Shown here: positions 43,555-52,606 of the stretch, piece after piece
Layout of the letters: each line of letters opens with the position of its first letter
Position numbering within the stretch: the stretch's first letter is position 1
DNA from: an uncultured Lachnospiraceae bacterium
Lineage (GTDB): Bacteria; Bacillota; Clostridia; Lachnospirales; Lachnospiraceae
Direction of reading: 5' to 3'
NCBI GenBank assembly: GCA_910577955.1
Contig: CAJTNC010000006.1
Coordinates: 84,377 to 148,376, forward strand
Length of the DNA: 64,000 nt
The notes under the pieces: model-generated
Told to the model about the DNA's origin: nothing
The model's database searches: none
The model's input: the letters and a program-made list of their open reading frames with translations, nothing else
Program-made: the position numbers and the translations under genes

Positions 43555-43607
43555 ACGGTTTCCTCCTTTTTTCGGACTCTCCTGTCCGTTTCTGACAGCT
43601 ATCTTAC

Positions 43608-43640
43608 CCAAAAACTGCTCCGCAGACCACCAATTTGCGG
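43608..43640 (-). terminator. Possible terminator after the GDP-fucose operon
   Basis: Minus strand: CCGCA and TGCGG form a 5-bp stem with an 11-base loop, followed by AGCAGTTTTT. Stem is short, so this is tentative. Confidence 0.3.
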
Positions 43641-43689
43641 TTTCCTTTTGTCAACTTCGGCATTCCAAAAGGGAATTTTGTCCTATTTC

Positions 43690-44697
43690 TCAGCACCGCA
43701 CATCCAAAAACTGCATTTTCCCGTGGATGCGGATCGGAACGGAATCCGCCGGCACAAACACACAGTCGCCCTTATATACTTCCAGCATAGTGTCCTCAAA
43801 AAACAGCATCCCGCATCCGTCAATGCACAGAAGCACCCGAAAACTCAGTTCGTCCGACTTAAATTCCACGTTCTGTTTTCTCTCCGTGTTCACCAACATG
43901 CGGTATACCTCAAAATGGCGGCAGCGCCCCAACAACTCTCTGGCGCACCCCGGCGTGTAGCGCAGCACTCTCAGAGGCTGTCTCGGCTCTTTCTCCACAG
44001 TCAGATCCGCCGCATCCAGCGCCTTTTCGATGTGCAGCGGCCTCCTTCGTCCGTCTTTATCGATTCTGTCATAATCGTACAGCCGATATGTCAGGTTGGA
44101 GTTCTCCTGTATTTCTGCGATCAGACACCCTGCGCCCACCGCATGGATCGTACCGGCCTTCACAAAAAATACCTGATCTTTTTTTACCGGCACTTTCTGC
44201 AGATATTTCTCCAACGTGCCGTCCTCTGCGGCTTTTCGCAGCGTTTCTTTCTCCGCGCTTCGGCGCAGTCCGTACACGATGCCGCTTCCCTTCGCCGCAT
44301 CCAGAATATACCAGAGTTCGCTCTTGCCGGACTGTCCGTTTTCAAATTCCTTGGCGTAATCATCGTCGGGATGAACCTGCACGGAAAGCGCCTGCTTTGC
44401 ATCCAGCAATTTCACTAAAACAGGAAGCTGCCCGTTCTCGCCGCTGCCCCCTGTCTTTGCCGCGTGACTCCCTAAATATTCCGGATGCTTTCTCAAAATA
44501 TCAGACAGCTCCATACCTGCGTATTCCCCGTTTGCCGCCCCGGAGGGTCCCTCCGGATGGGTGGAGCATTCCCAGCTTTCCGCCAGAGGGGAAACTTCTT
44601 CCACATTCAAATCATTTTTTGCAAATTCTTCCCGCAGCCTGCCGCCTCCCCAGAGATAATCTTTTCCATATGGTTTACAGATAAACGGTCTGTTCAT
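43690..44697 (-). CDS. manA: Class I mannose-6-phosphate isomerase
   Basis: ManA interconverts fructose-6-phosphate and mannose-6-phosphate and so feeds GDP-mannose synthesis. The 335-residue product opens FICKPYGKDYLWGGGRLREE, has the zinc-site QVHPDDDYA near residue 110, and EIQENSNLTYRLYDYDRID, all family hallmarks. The rest forms the C-terminal cupin-type jelly roll. A GGAG precedes the ATG, 3 bases after the manC stop. It is the last gene of gmd-fcl-manC-manA. Assignment is secure. Confidence 0.92.
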   Translation of the reverse strand: MNRPFICKPYGKDYLWGGGRLREEFAKNDLNVEEVSPLAESWECSTHPEGPSGAANGEYAGMELSDILRKHPEYLGSHAAKTGGSGENGQLPVLVKLLDAKQALSVQVHPDDDYAKEFENGQSGKSELWYILDAAKGSGIVYGLRRSAEKETLRKAAEDGTLEKYLQKVPVKKDQVFFVKAGTIHAVGAGCLIAEIQENSNLTYRLYDYDRIDKDGRRRPLHIEKALDAADLTVEKEPRQPLRVLRYTPGCARELLGRCRHFEVYRMLVNTERKQNVEFKSDELSFRVLLCIDGCGMLFFEDTMLEVYKGDCVFVPADSVPIRIHGKMQFLDVRC

Positions 44698-44700
44698 TCT

Positions 44701-46014
44701 CTACTCCAATACATGTTTCTCTTTATCCTGTACCGAGATTGCCTCTCCGATCTGCACCTCGATCAGTTTAAGCTGCGTCTCCGCGATCACGGTATGCCTG
44801 CATCCCGCGCTCATGGTGATCACATCTCCGGCTTTTATGTTCTGTTCCATGCCGTCCACGATCGTCCTTCCGGCTCCCTCGATCACCGTCCAGATCTCAT
44901 CCCTGTTTTTGTGAGAATGGTAATTCATGGAACTGCCCGCATGCAGCGTGACTTTAATGGTCATGCTGCCCTTTTCCACATCTAAAACCCGATAGCTCCC
45001 CCAGCTTTTCTCCGCAAACATGATCTGCTGGTCTATCCTGTCCACATAGGGCTTCATGTAGGAACTCTGCTCTTTATCCGCCACAAGAATCCCCTCCGGA
45101 GAAGCGGATATCACCACATCCCGCAGGCCCATTGCGAGGACCGGCACATCCATCTCGTTGACAATATGGACGCCCTCACAAGTTTCCGCCATCATACCTT
45201 TTCCAACGACGGCCTCCTCCATAGCCTCCGTCATGGTGTTCCATGTCCCGATATCCTTCCACTCCCCCGCAAAGCGCATCACTTGGATCCGGGGCTCTTT
45301 TTCCGCCACCGCATAGTCGAAAGAAATCTTTGTCACAGTCTCATACTTTTCATAGAGATCCTCATAATCCTTAAATTCCATCAGCTCATGAGCTTTTTGC
45401 AAAAGGTACTTCAGTTTACAGGCAAAAATACCACCGTTCCAGAGCGCACCCTGCGCAATATACTCTTTTGCTTTCTCCGTCCCAGGCTTCTCTTTAAAGG
45501 TTTTTACAAAACTGATCCTCCCCTCTTTTTCCGGTATGATATAACCGTATTTTTCACTGGGATAAGTAGGCGCCATACCAAGCAGCACCAGATTGGCCTC
45601 CCCTTTCCTGGCCTGACAAAAGAGTTCTTTCAAAGCCTCAAAATAGTCTTTTTCCACATAGGGATCCACCGGGCAGACCACCACGCTCTCCTCCGGGTCT
45701 ATCCCCTGTATATCTGTCAGGTGGGCCGCCGCCAGCGCCATCGCCGGAAAGGTGTCCCGTCTGCAGGGTTCCGGTGAAATACAAACTTCCTCTCCAAGCT
45801 GGTTGTGGATCGCGGAAATCTGCGCCCTGCTTGTGGCCACAGTCACCTTCGCATCCACATCCACCTCCCTAATCTGGCGGTAAACCCGCTGCAGCATAGA
45901 TTCGTAAGTGCCGTCCTGCTTTTTAAAAATTTTGATAAACTGTTTTGACCGGATATCGTTGGACAAAGGCCACAGCCTTTTCCCCGAACCGCCCGACAGT
46001 AAAATAATATTCAT
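44701..46014 (-). CDS. manC: Mannose-1-phosphate guanylyltransferase with C-terminal cupin domain
   Basis: The enzyme makes GDP-mannose from mannose-1-phosphate and GTP. The 437-residue protein opens with the nucleotidyltransferase motif LLSGGSGKRLWPLSNDIRSK and has the conserved EKPG region (FKEKPGTEKAKEYIAQGALW). The C-terminal cupin, with the metal-type HAGSSMNYHSHKNRDEIW, is the type II mannose-6-phosphate-isomerase-like domain; since a separate manA follows, its isomerase activity may be redundant. Length is slightly under the usual 460-480. A good SD precedes the ATG. Confidence 0.92.
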   Translation of the reverse strand: MNIILLSGGSGKRLWPLSNDIRSKQFIKIFKKQDGTYESMLQRVYRQIREVDVDAKVTVATSRAQISAIHNQLGEEVCISPEPCRRDTFPAMALAAAHLTDIQGIDPEESVVVCPVDPYVEKDYFEALKELFCQARKGEANLVLLGMAPTYPSEKYGYIIPEKEGRISFVKTFKEKPGTEKAKEYIAQGALWNGGIFACKLKYLLQKAHELMEFKDYEDLYEKYETVTKISFDYAVAEKEPRIQVMRFAGEWKDIGTWNTMTEAMEEAVVGKGMMAETCEGVHIVNEMDVPVLAMGLRDVVISASPEGILVADKEQSSYMKPYVDRIDQQIMFAEKSWGSYRVLDVEKGSMTIKVTLHAGSSMNYHSHKNRDEIWTVIEGAGRTIVDGMEQNIKAGDVITMSAGCRHTVIAETQLKLIEVQIGEAISVQDKEKHVLE

Positions 46015-46023
46015 CTTTCTCCC

Positions 46024-46965
46024 TTACCTTTCCGCCCGCATCGGACTGTGAAGAAAGTCCTCGTAGCTCAAGCGGATGCCTTCCTCCAGCTCCGTCCGGT
46101 ACTCCCAGCCAAGATTCCTTGCTTTGCTGACATCCAAAAGCTTTCTCGGCGTTCCGTTAGGTTTGGAAGTATCCCACAGGATCTCCCCCTCATAGCCCAC
46201 CACTTTCGCCACAAGCTCCGTCAGTTCCTTTATGGTCAGTTCCTTCCCCGTCCCTGCATTCACGGTCTCATCCCCGCTGTAATGATTCATCAGAAAAACG
46301 CACAGGTTCGCCAGATCGTCCACATAGAGGAATTCCCGCAGCGGAGACCCGTCGCCCCAGCAGGTGACAGACTTTAAGCCCCCTTCTTTTGCCTCATGGA
46401 AACGACGTAACAGCGCCGGCAGCACATGGCTGTGGGTGGGATGATAGTTGTCTCCCGGCCCGTACAGGTTGGTGGGCATCACCGAGATATAGTCCGTCCC
46501 GTATTGTCTGTTCAAGTAGGAACAATACTTTAAACCCGATATCTTGGCTAACGCGTATGCCTCGTTAGTCTCCTCCAAAGAGGATGTGAGCAGACAACTC
46601 TCCGTCATGGGCTGCTTCGCAAATTTCGGATAGATGCAGGAGGATCCCAAAAATTCCAGCTTTTTGCAGCCGTTTTGCCATGCCGCATGGATCACATTCA
46701 TCTCAAGGGTCATATTTACCCACATAAAATCCGCCGGCGCCTCGTTGTTGGCTACAATGCCGCCTACCTTTGCCGCCGCCAAAAAAACATATTCAGGCTT
46801 TTCTTTCGCGAAAAAATCCTCCACCTCGCTCTGTCTGCAAAGATCCAATTCAGCATGATTTCTTGTGATGATATTCGTGTATCCCTGTCTCTCGAGCTCC
46901 CTGACTATGGCGCTGCCCACCATGCCTCTGTGACCCGCCACATATATTTTTGCATGCTTTTCCAT
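46024..46965 (-). CDS. fcl: GDP-L-fucose synthase
   Basis: Fcl (WcaG) carries out epimerisation and NADPH reduction of GDP-4-keto-6-deoxymannose to GDP-L-fucose. The 313-residue short-chain dehydrogenase has the N-terminal Rossmann motif VAGHRGMVGSAIVRELE, the typical LAAAKVGGIVANN, and the catalytic YALAKISGLKYC with the YxxxK pair. The later NLYGPGDNYHPTHSHVLPAL is characteristic of the family. It stands between gmd and manC; order and strand match GDP-fucose clusters. Confidence 0.95.
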   Translation of the reverse strand: MEKHAKIYVAGHRGMVGSAIVRELERQGYTNIITRNHAELDLCRQSEVEDFFAKEKPEYVFLAAAKVGGIVANNEAPADFMWVNMTLEMNVIHAAWQNGCKKLEFLGSSCIYPKFAKQPMTESCLLTSSLEETNEAYALAKISGLKYCSYLNRQYGTDYISVMPTNLYGPGDNYHPTHSHVLPALLRRFHEAKEGGLKSVTCWGDGSPLREFLYVDDLANLCVFLMNHYSGDETVNAGTGKELTIKELTELVAKVVGYEGEILWDTSKPNGTPRKLLDVSKARNLGWEYRTELEEGIRLSYEDFLHSPMRAER

Positions 46966-46971
46966 TATATG

Positions 46972-47997
46972 TTACCGCTCCTTTTCCAGATCATGATTTA
47001 CCATAAGCTCCACCAGCTTCTCGAAGCTTGTAGCCGTCGGATTCCAGCCTAACTTTGTCTTCGCTTTGGTCGGATCGCCCCAAAGATCCACCACATCCGT
47101 GGGACGGTAGAAATCCGGCGATACCTCCACCAATACCCTTCCTGTCTTTTGGTCGATTCCTTTCTCCTCCATACCTTCTCCCTGCCATATCAGGTCGATA
47201 CCGGCATAATGGAAGGCCAATGTCGCAAATTCTCTCACGGAATGCTGCTCCCCGGTGGCTATCACAAAATCATCCGGTTCCTCCTGCTGTAAGATCAGCC
47301 ACATACATTCCACATAGTCCTTCGCATATCCCCAGTCCCGAAGAGATGAGAGATTGCCGAGGTAGAGCTTGTCCTGTTTTCCTCCGGCAATACGGGCCGC
47401 CGCCAGTGTGATCTTTCTGGTAACAAAAGTTTCCCCCCTTCGCTCCGATTCGTGGTTGAACAAAATGCCTGAACAGCAGAACATCCCGTAGGCCTCTCTG
47501 TACTCCTTCACGATCCAGAAACCGTACTGCTTCGCCACCGCGTAGGGCGAATAGGGATGAAAAGGGGTCGTTTCTTTCTGCGGCACTTCCTCCACTTTTC
47601 CGAACAGCTCCGAAGTGGAAGCCTGATAGATCTTACATGTTTTTTCAAGGCCGCAGACCCTAACTGCCTCCAACACCCTGAGCACGCCCACGGCCACCAC
47701 ATCCGCCGTATATTCCGGCACGTCAAAGGACACCTGCACATGGCTCTGGGCCGCCAGATTATAGATTTCGTCCGGTCTTATCTCCCCGATCAGCTTCACG
47801 AGACTGAGGGAATCTCCCAGATCCCCGTATTTTAAGTGAAAATGCTCCCTACCCTCCAGATGGGCAATGCGCTCTCTGTAATCCACAGAAGAACGGCGTA
47901 TCATGCCGTACACCTCATACCCTTTCTCCAGCAAAAACTCTGCAAGATAGGAACCGTCCTGTCCTGTGACCCCTGTTATAAAAGCTCTTTTCTTCAT
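46972..47997 (-). CDS. gmd: GDP-mannose 4,6-dehydratase
   Basis: Gmd converts GDP-mannose to GDP-4-keto-6-deoxymannose, the first step toward GDP-L-fucose. The 342-residue protein has the Rossmann start AFITGVTGQDGSYLAEFLLE, the conserved GMIRRSSV, and NLAAQSHVQVSFD, with YAVAKQYGFW as the YxxxK motif. The frame is open 27 codons upstream, but GGAGGAG seven bases before the ATG at 47997 sets the start. It heads the operon gmd-fcl-manC-manA, divergent from the AraC regulator. Confidence 0.96.
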   Translation of the reverse strand: MKKRAFITGVTGQDGSYLAEFLLEKGYEVYGMIRRSSVDYRERIAHLEGREHFHLKYGDLGDSLSLVKLIGEIRPDEIYNLAAQSHVQVSFDVPEYTADVVAVGVLRVLEAVRVCGLEKTCKIYQASTSELFGKVEEVPQKETTPFHPYSPYAVAKQYGFWIVKEYREAYGMFCCSGILFNHESERRGETFVTRKITLAAARIAGGKQDKLYLGNLSSLRDWGYAKDYVECMWLILQQEEPDDFVIATGEQHSVREFATLAFHYAGIDLIWQGEGMEEKGIDQKTGRVLVEVSPDFYRPTDVVDLWGDPTKAKTKLGWNPTATSFEKLVELMVNHDLEKER

Positions 47998-48088
47998 TGT
48001 CTCCTCCGTTTCAAACCTTCTTTTGCATTTATAAAAAACACTATATCTCTTTATTATCCGCAATATAATACAAATCATTGCCTTAAAC

Positions 48089-48120
48089 TTGCATTATATT
48101 GACTTTTTGTATATAATGCA
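48089..48120 (+). promoter_or_regulatory. AraC-gene promoter overlapping a 10-bp inverted repeat
   Basis: The plus strand has -35 TTGCAT (48089-48094), 17 bases, -10 TATAAT (48112-48117). The same stretch holds the perfect inverted repeat TGCATTATAT (48090-48099) and ATATAATGCA (48111-48120), with an 11-base gap. It lies between gmd and the regulator and covers the whole promoter, so it is a candidate operator for either direction. Confidence 0.65.
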
Positions 48121-48160
48121 CATATCACTACAAATTTTCTGCTTCCATGAGGTGATCCGC

Positions 48161-49021
48161 ATGAAAAACTCCAGTTATCAGGGCGAATACGTCAGTTCCG
48201 ACAGAATCCTGTACACACCGTCGGAATTTGCCAGAGAAAATCTGTATCACCTGCAGGAGATCGGACAGGTGCAGGCAAAGCGTCCCCACAAAAATTCCCA
48301 TCCCGGCCTCGCTTCCTATCTTTTTATGATCGTACTCTCCGGCAGCGGAACTATCTCCTGTCTCGGCGAAAACCATACTCTCTCCGCCGGCGGCTGTGCC
48401 TTTGTCAACTGTATGAACGAATATTATCATGAGAGTTCCGCAGATCTTTGGACGATCCGCTTTATTCATTTTTACGGCCCCACCGCCGCCGGCGTCTACA
48501 AGAAATATCTGGAGCGGGGCGGAAAAACCGTTTTTTATCCGAAAGATCTTACCGGATTTCTCGGTTGTTTGGAAAAGACTGCGAAACTGGCAGTTTCCGA
48601 CGACTATATAAAAGATATGAGGATCAATGAACAATTAGCAGCTCTGTGCTGCCTTCTGATGGAACAGAGCTGGCATCCCGAGACCGGAAACAGCCCAAAA
48701 GGCGCCAAACCCCTGCTTGAAATAAAAGAATATCTGGAAAACCACATGGCGGAAAAGATTACCCTCGACAGATTGTCCGAAAAATTTTACATCAACAAAT
48801 ACTATCTGGCCCGCCTGTTCAAAAACGAATACGGGATCACAACCGGCGACTATCTGCTGCAGGTGCGCATTTCCCACGCCAAGGAACTGCTTCGCTTCTC
48901 CGCCCTCTCCGTGGAGGAAGTCGGTGAACACTGCGGCATTGCTCCGCTGTACTACTTTTCCAGAATCTTTAAACAGGCGGAAGGAATAAGCCCCAGGGAT
49001 TATCGGAATAAATGGAAGTAA
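48161..49021 (+). CDS. AraC family transcriptional regulator
   Basis: The 286-residue product has an N-terminal cupin-like ligand-binding domain (about 30-160) and two C-terminal helix-turn-helix motifs of the AraC/XylS type. The second half reads DRLSEKFYINKYYLARLFKN, then EYGITTGDYLLQVRISHAKE, with the HTH signature continuing to GIAPLYYFSRIFKQAEGISP. The open frame begins 24 codons upstream, but GAGGTG before the ATG at 48161 gives the right start. It diverges from gmd, with 163 bases between the two starts. It could control GDP-fucose synthesis in response to a sugar ligand; this is inference from position. Confidence 0.88.
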   Translation: MKNSSYQGEYVSSDRILYTPSEFARENLYHLQEIGQVQAKRPHKNSHPGLASYLFMIVLSGSGTISCLGENHTLSAGGCAFVNCMNEYYHESSADLWTIRFIHFYGPTAAGVYKKYLERGGKTVFYPKDLTGFLGCLEKTAKLAVSDDYIKDMRINEQLAALCCLLMEQSWHPETGNSPKGAKPLLEIKEYLENHMAEKITLDRLSEKFYINKYYLARLFKNEYGITTGDYLLQVRISHAKELLRFSALSVEEVGEHCGIAPLYYFSRIFKQAEGISPRDYRNKWK

Positions 49022-49043
49022 AGAAGACCTGCATGACTGCTTA

Positions 49044-49733
49044 TCACTCAAATTCCACCACAACGCTGTATCTTTGGTCAATAGCCTTTACAACCGGCTC
49101 ATAAACTTCCCTGACCATTTTCAGCGCAAGATCGTCCGCTTCCTGTCCGTTTTGCGCCGTATTGAACTTCGTCTCCAGCCGGCTTCTCAATTCCTTTTCG
49201 ATGGCCTTTAAATCTTTTACCGTCAGTTCAATATCCCCTCTGGCCAAAAGCCCTTCCTTTACTTCATCCACAATTATTTTGTCAGGATCTATCTCTATCG
49301 CCTGGAGATATGCGTGTCCGATTTTAACGGTAACGATCCTTTTTTCCCGATCCTCCATGATATCGTCCTCTGTCAGACTGTCAAGATCCACAACAAAATA
49401 GCCTTTTCCCGCATAGCTGACTTTCTGTGTCTTTTTCAAAAAATCAAAATCCAGTTTTTGGATCAGTCTGTCCGAAAGTTCGGTGGAAACCGTCGCCTCC
49501 TGCGTGCTTACAATAAGCTTCCTCGTTTCTTCCTGTTTTCCCAGAAGTACCTCGGAAAAATTGACTTCCACGCCGCTGTCTTCCAGATAGATGGTGTTTA
49601 AATCGATCTGTTCCACCCCGTCGTCGTAAGTTTCATGAAAGACGGAAACCTGATGATTCCTGCCCCAGATCAAAACGCCGATAATCAGGAAAAGCAAAAC
49701 GCCGCAGCTAATATTCAATAATTTTCTTTTCAT
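49044..49733 (-). CDS. DUF4230 domain protein
   Basis: This 229-residue protein has an N-terminal signal anchor (about 7-24) and an extracytoplasmic DUF4230 domain. Recognisable parts are VSYAGKGYFVVDLDSLTEDD and the C-terminal DDLALKMVREVYEPVVKAID. It overlaps the upstream membrane protein gene by four bases (ATGA), so the two proteins are likely made together. The function of DUF4230 is unknown. It converges on the AraC gene with only 22 bases between the stops. Confidence 0.8.
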   Translation of the reverse strand: MKRKLLNISCGVLLFLIIGVLIWGRNHQVSVFHETYDDGVEQIDLNTIYLEDSGVEVNFSEVLLGKQEETRKLIVSTQEATVSTELSDRLIQKLDFDFLKKTQKVSYAGKGYFVVDLDSLTEDDIMEDREKRIVTVKIGHAYLQAIEIDPDKIIVDEVKEGLLARGDIELTVKDLKAIEKELRSRLETKFNTAQNGQEADDLALKMVREVYEPVVKAIDQRYSVVVEFE

Positions 49734-50620
49734 CGCTTTTCCTCTGCTTTCTTAGGATTCGTTGCCAATGCCTTTGCATCGTCCTGCCGAACAGGCAAAA
49801 CGATTTCCACCCGGGGAGCCTGCAGGCTCAAACTGAATAGTTCCTTTAAGAGCCACCGGAACAACAACAGAACAATCATCGGCAGAACAAATGTTGTCAC
49901 GATCATAATTGCAATGGAATTCACACATTTCTTTAAGACATTTTCAAAGTACGCAAGCAGATCTGATATTCCCTGCACCGCACTCTTAAAAGCATCGGTC
50001 AGTTTCTCAAAAAATGTGCTCCCCTCTTCCCCGGAAGCTACAACATCATTGACCTTTTTTGCTCCGGCGTCTGCCTCCGCTATCGTCTCATCTACATACG
50101 TCAGATAATTTTCACACACTTTTTCCGTAAAATGCGTACTAAACGGTACGACCAGTACCACCGCGAGACCTAAGATCATCAGTTTTACAGCCAGCGTCTT
50201 GAAGACCTCTTTCTCTGACAGCACAGCCAGAATATAGAATCCGCAGGCAAAGGGTATGATATACACAAAGGACAGCTTGATCCCCTCCACAACGATCAGC
50301 TTCTCCACATACAGAACCGCAAAAATAAAGACAAAATATTTATTCATATCTGCGAGCGTATTGGCTAACGGACTGCCAAAATCATCCGGAAGCGCCGTGA
50401 TTGCCAGAGAAACGGCTATTGTTGCACCGGAAAATTCCATGACAGTTGTTTTGCTCTCCTCCAGACTCTGCAGCGTCTCCTGCACATACTCGCTCTCCGG
50501 AACTTTACCGGCCAAAATAAAAACAGAAGATACCATAATAAGTACCGCCAGCAAAATCTTTGCAAGTTTCTCCATATGTACTTCCGTAAAGCGTTCTGCC
50601 CACCATTTCTTTATATTCAC
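49730..50620 (-). CDS. Polytopic membrane protein of unknown function
   Basis: The 296-residue product has about six hydrophobic segments, a hydrophilic central loop (about 175-230) and a charged C-terminal tail. The first segment is near KLAKILLAVLIMVSSVFILA, and the last near IAIMIVTTFVLPMIVLLLF. The GTG start at 50620 has AGGAGG at ideal spacing. It is paired with the DUF4230 gene by a four-base overlap, so it may form a complex with that extracytoplasmic protein. I do not recognise a family. Confidence 0.65.
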   Translation of the reverse strand: MNIKKWWAERFTEVHMEKLAKILLAVLIMVSSVFILAGKVPESEYVQETLQSLEESKTTVMEFSGATIAVSLAITALPDDFGSPLANTLADMNKYFVFIFAVLYVEKLIVVEGIKLSFVYIIPFACGFYILAVLSEKEVFKTLAVKLMILGLAVVLVVPFSTHFTEKVCENYLTYVDETIAEADAGAKKVNDVVASGEEGSTFFEKLTDAFKSAVQGISDLLAYFENVLKKCVNSIAIMIVTTFVLPMIVLLLFRWLLKELFSLSLQAPRVEIVLPVRQDDAKALATNPKKAEEKR

Positions 50621-50725
50621 TTCTTATCCTCCTGACATCTGTCATTCCTACACAATTTTACACCTGCCTGCTGTGCACAGGCAAGTATAAAATCATCTTT
50701 GACTCAACAGACGCGAAGATTTTTC

Positions 50726-51967
50726 CTATTCTACCAGCATCTCCTCAATAAATATCCCATACCCTTTCTCCGGTGCATTCACCAGCACATGGGTCACCGC
50801 TCCCACCACTTTTCCATCCTGCATGATAGGACTTCCGCTCATCCCCTGCACGATGCCGCCGGTCAGGTTTATCAGTTCCTCATCCGTCACTATCAGCTCA
50901 AGTCCCTTTTTCCCGCCGTCATTCCCCATATGGATGGCCGTGATCTCTATATCATATTCCTGCATTTCATCATTTATGGTGGAAATCATCGTTGCCGCAC
51001 CCAAACGGATATCCTGTTTAAAACCAATTTCCTGAGCAACAAACTCGATTCCGCTTTCTTTCGCCTTCTCCATATCAAGACGCCCGAATATGCCGTAAGG
51101 CGTATTTTTCGTGATCTCGCCTATTACGTTCGTATCATCATACTCGATCATACCGGTCAGTTCCCCCGGCACGCCGTCCGTCCCTTTTCGCACTGCCACG
51201 ATCCTCGTGCCATAGAGGGAACCCCGTCCAAGCTCCATCAATTCTCCGGTGTCCGCATCCGTAATACCGTGTCCCAACGCGCCAAAATTGCCCTCTTCAT
51301 CCACAAACGTTAGGGTACCTACCCCCTGAGCGTTATCTCTGATCCAGATTCCCATCTTACACTCCCCGCTCTGATTGAATGCGGGCGTCACCCGCTCTTC
51401 TAAGTACACGCCGTCACGCTCAATGCCAAGCACCACTTCCGTCCCCTGATTTTCCGCAAGCAGACTCATAAACTGCTTTTTTCCGGTAATTTCCACATCG
51501 TTGTACTTCAGGATATAATCGCCCTCCGCCAGACGGCCTTTAGACGGCTCCCGCACTGCCCCGGTCTGATCGTTGAAACTGCCGACGCCAACGACCATAA
51601 CTCCTTTTGTCTTCAGAAAAATCCCCACGGGAAAACCGGCTGCGGAAACGTTTCTTTCGCTCATCACCTGAATCTGTACGCTCTTTAAAGGTATCAGCCC
51701 CAAGAGCTTTACATCCATCTGATAGACTGCCTCCGCCGGACCGGTCACCATAGTCACCGGACGGTAGAGACCGGTCTCCATCTTCCCCTGCAGTGTCTCA
51801 ATACTGGCCACAGCCGGCACGCGAAACTCCATCCGCTGCGCTTTCTGCGTGGCTAACCGCACCTGAGAAGGCACAGAATTGTAACAGGTATACCAACCGC
51901 CGGCAAGCAGCCCTGCCACAGCAAAAATGAAAATTCCTCTATATAAATTTCTGACAACCCTCTTCAT
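50726..51967 (-). CDS. spoIVB: SpoIVB peptidase
   Basis: SpoIVB is a serine peptidase (family S55) made in the forespore and secreted to the intermembrane space, where it cleaves SpoIVFA and so activates SigK in the mother cell. The 413-residue product has an N-terminal membrane segment (about 10-30), a PDZ domain (about 105-190, with LAEGDYILKYNDVEI) and the S55 catalytic domain. Catalytic His is near 233 (ALGHGITD) and Ser near 379 (QGMSGSPIM). Length is typical. AGGAG precedes the ATG. In Firmicutes it usually follows recN; here an accessory operon lies between. Confidence 0.95.
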   Translation of the reverse strand: MKRVVRNLYRGIFIFAVAGLLAGGWYTCYNSVPSQVRLATQKAQRMEFRVPAVASIETLQGKMETGLYRPVTMVTGPAEAVYQMDVKLLGLIPLKSVQIQVMSERNVSAAGFPVGIFLKTKGVMVVGVGSFNDQTGAVREPSKGRLAEGDYILKYNDVEITGKKQFMSLLAENQGTEVVLGIERDGVYLEERVTPAFNQSGECKMGIWIRDNAQGVGTLTFVDEEGNFGALGHGITDADTGELMELGRGSLYGTRIVAVRKGTDGVPGELTGMIEYDDTNVIGEITKNTPYGIFGRLDMEKAKESGIEFVAQEIGFKQDIRLGAATMISTINDEMQEYDIEITAIHMGNDGGKKGLELIVTDEELINLTGGIVQGMSGSPIMQDGKVVGAVTHVLVNAPEKGYGIFIEEMLVE

Positions 51968-52036
51968 ACCGCTTCGCTCCTCACCTCTTTATACATTTAA
52001 ATAACAGCCGGCGTATCGCAAGCTGTCTTTTGTTTG

Positions 52037-52075
52037 AAAAAAGGACACAACAGTTTTCACTGCGGTGTCCTTTTT
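52037..52075. terminator. Bidirectional Rho-independent terminator after the PTS-sulfatase operon
   Basis: AAAAAGGACAC and GTGTCCTTTTT pair as an 11-bp stem, with an inner CAGT-TTTC-ACTG extension. U-runs exist on both strands, though on the minus strand it ends the PTS operon and stands between its last gene and spoIVB. Confidence 0.8.
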
Positions 52076-52155
52076 AGTATGCGTCAGGAATCGAAATTCA
52101 CTACACTCATTTTTTGTTTTATATGGAATTTTTTGTCAGAAATCAAAAAGACGTG

Positions 52156-52593
52156 CTACTCCTTATAGGTGTTGAACATCTCCGCCACCACAGCGGCATT
52201 TTTTTCTCTGCACACTTTCCCCATGTTTTCTTCATCGCCCAAAACGCCTGCTATCACCTGCAGTTTGTCGATATGGGTGTTTGAATCTTTTGCCGCCAAT
52301 GTTATGACTGCCTGCACCGGTCCCAGTTCACTGCCGAAATCGATAGCCTCATCCAGCGTGATCAGGCTGATCCCCGTTTTCAACACACTTTTATCCGGTC
52401 TGGAATGTGCTAACGCAAGTCCCGGACCGATCACAATGTACGGTCCCATTTCCTTTACCGTGTCAATTGTCATTTCCACATATTTTTCTTCAATGTAACC
52501 GCTGTCAACCAGAAGACCGCCCGAGATTCTCAGCGCTTCCTCCCAGTTTTCCGCGTGGACCTGCAGCTTTATATTTCTCTCTTCTATAATCAT
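52156..52593 (-). CDS. PTS sugar transporter subunit IIA (ascorbate/mannitol-fructose type)
   Basis: The IIA protein takes phosphate from HPr and passes it to IIB. The product belongs to the PTS_EIIA_2 family, with phosphorylated His in PGLALAHSRPDK (His65 from the first ATG). The rest of the 147-residue frame has the normal alpha/beta pattern (ITLAAKDSNTHIDKL...). Starts at 52599 and 52593 are both ATG; AAGGG is better spaced for 52593. It is the last gene of the operon, after the sulfatase. The matching IIB and IIC are upstream. Confidence 0.9.
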   Translation of the reverse strand: MIIEERNIKLQVHAENWEEALRISGGLLVDSGYIEEKYVEMTIDTVKEMGPYIVIGPGLALAHSRPDKSVLKTGISLITLDEAIDFGSELGPVQAVITLAAKDSNTHIDKLQVIAGVLGDEENMGKVCREKNAAVVAEMFNTYKE

Positions 52594-52606
52594 ATTCATA
52601 CCCTTA

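Noticed and set aside
48099..48117. TTGACT to TATAAT as a promoter before the AraC gene
   Set aside because: Spacing is only about seven bases; the TTGCAT 17 bases from the same TATAAT fits instead.
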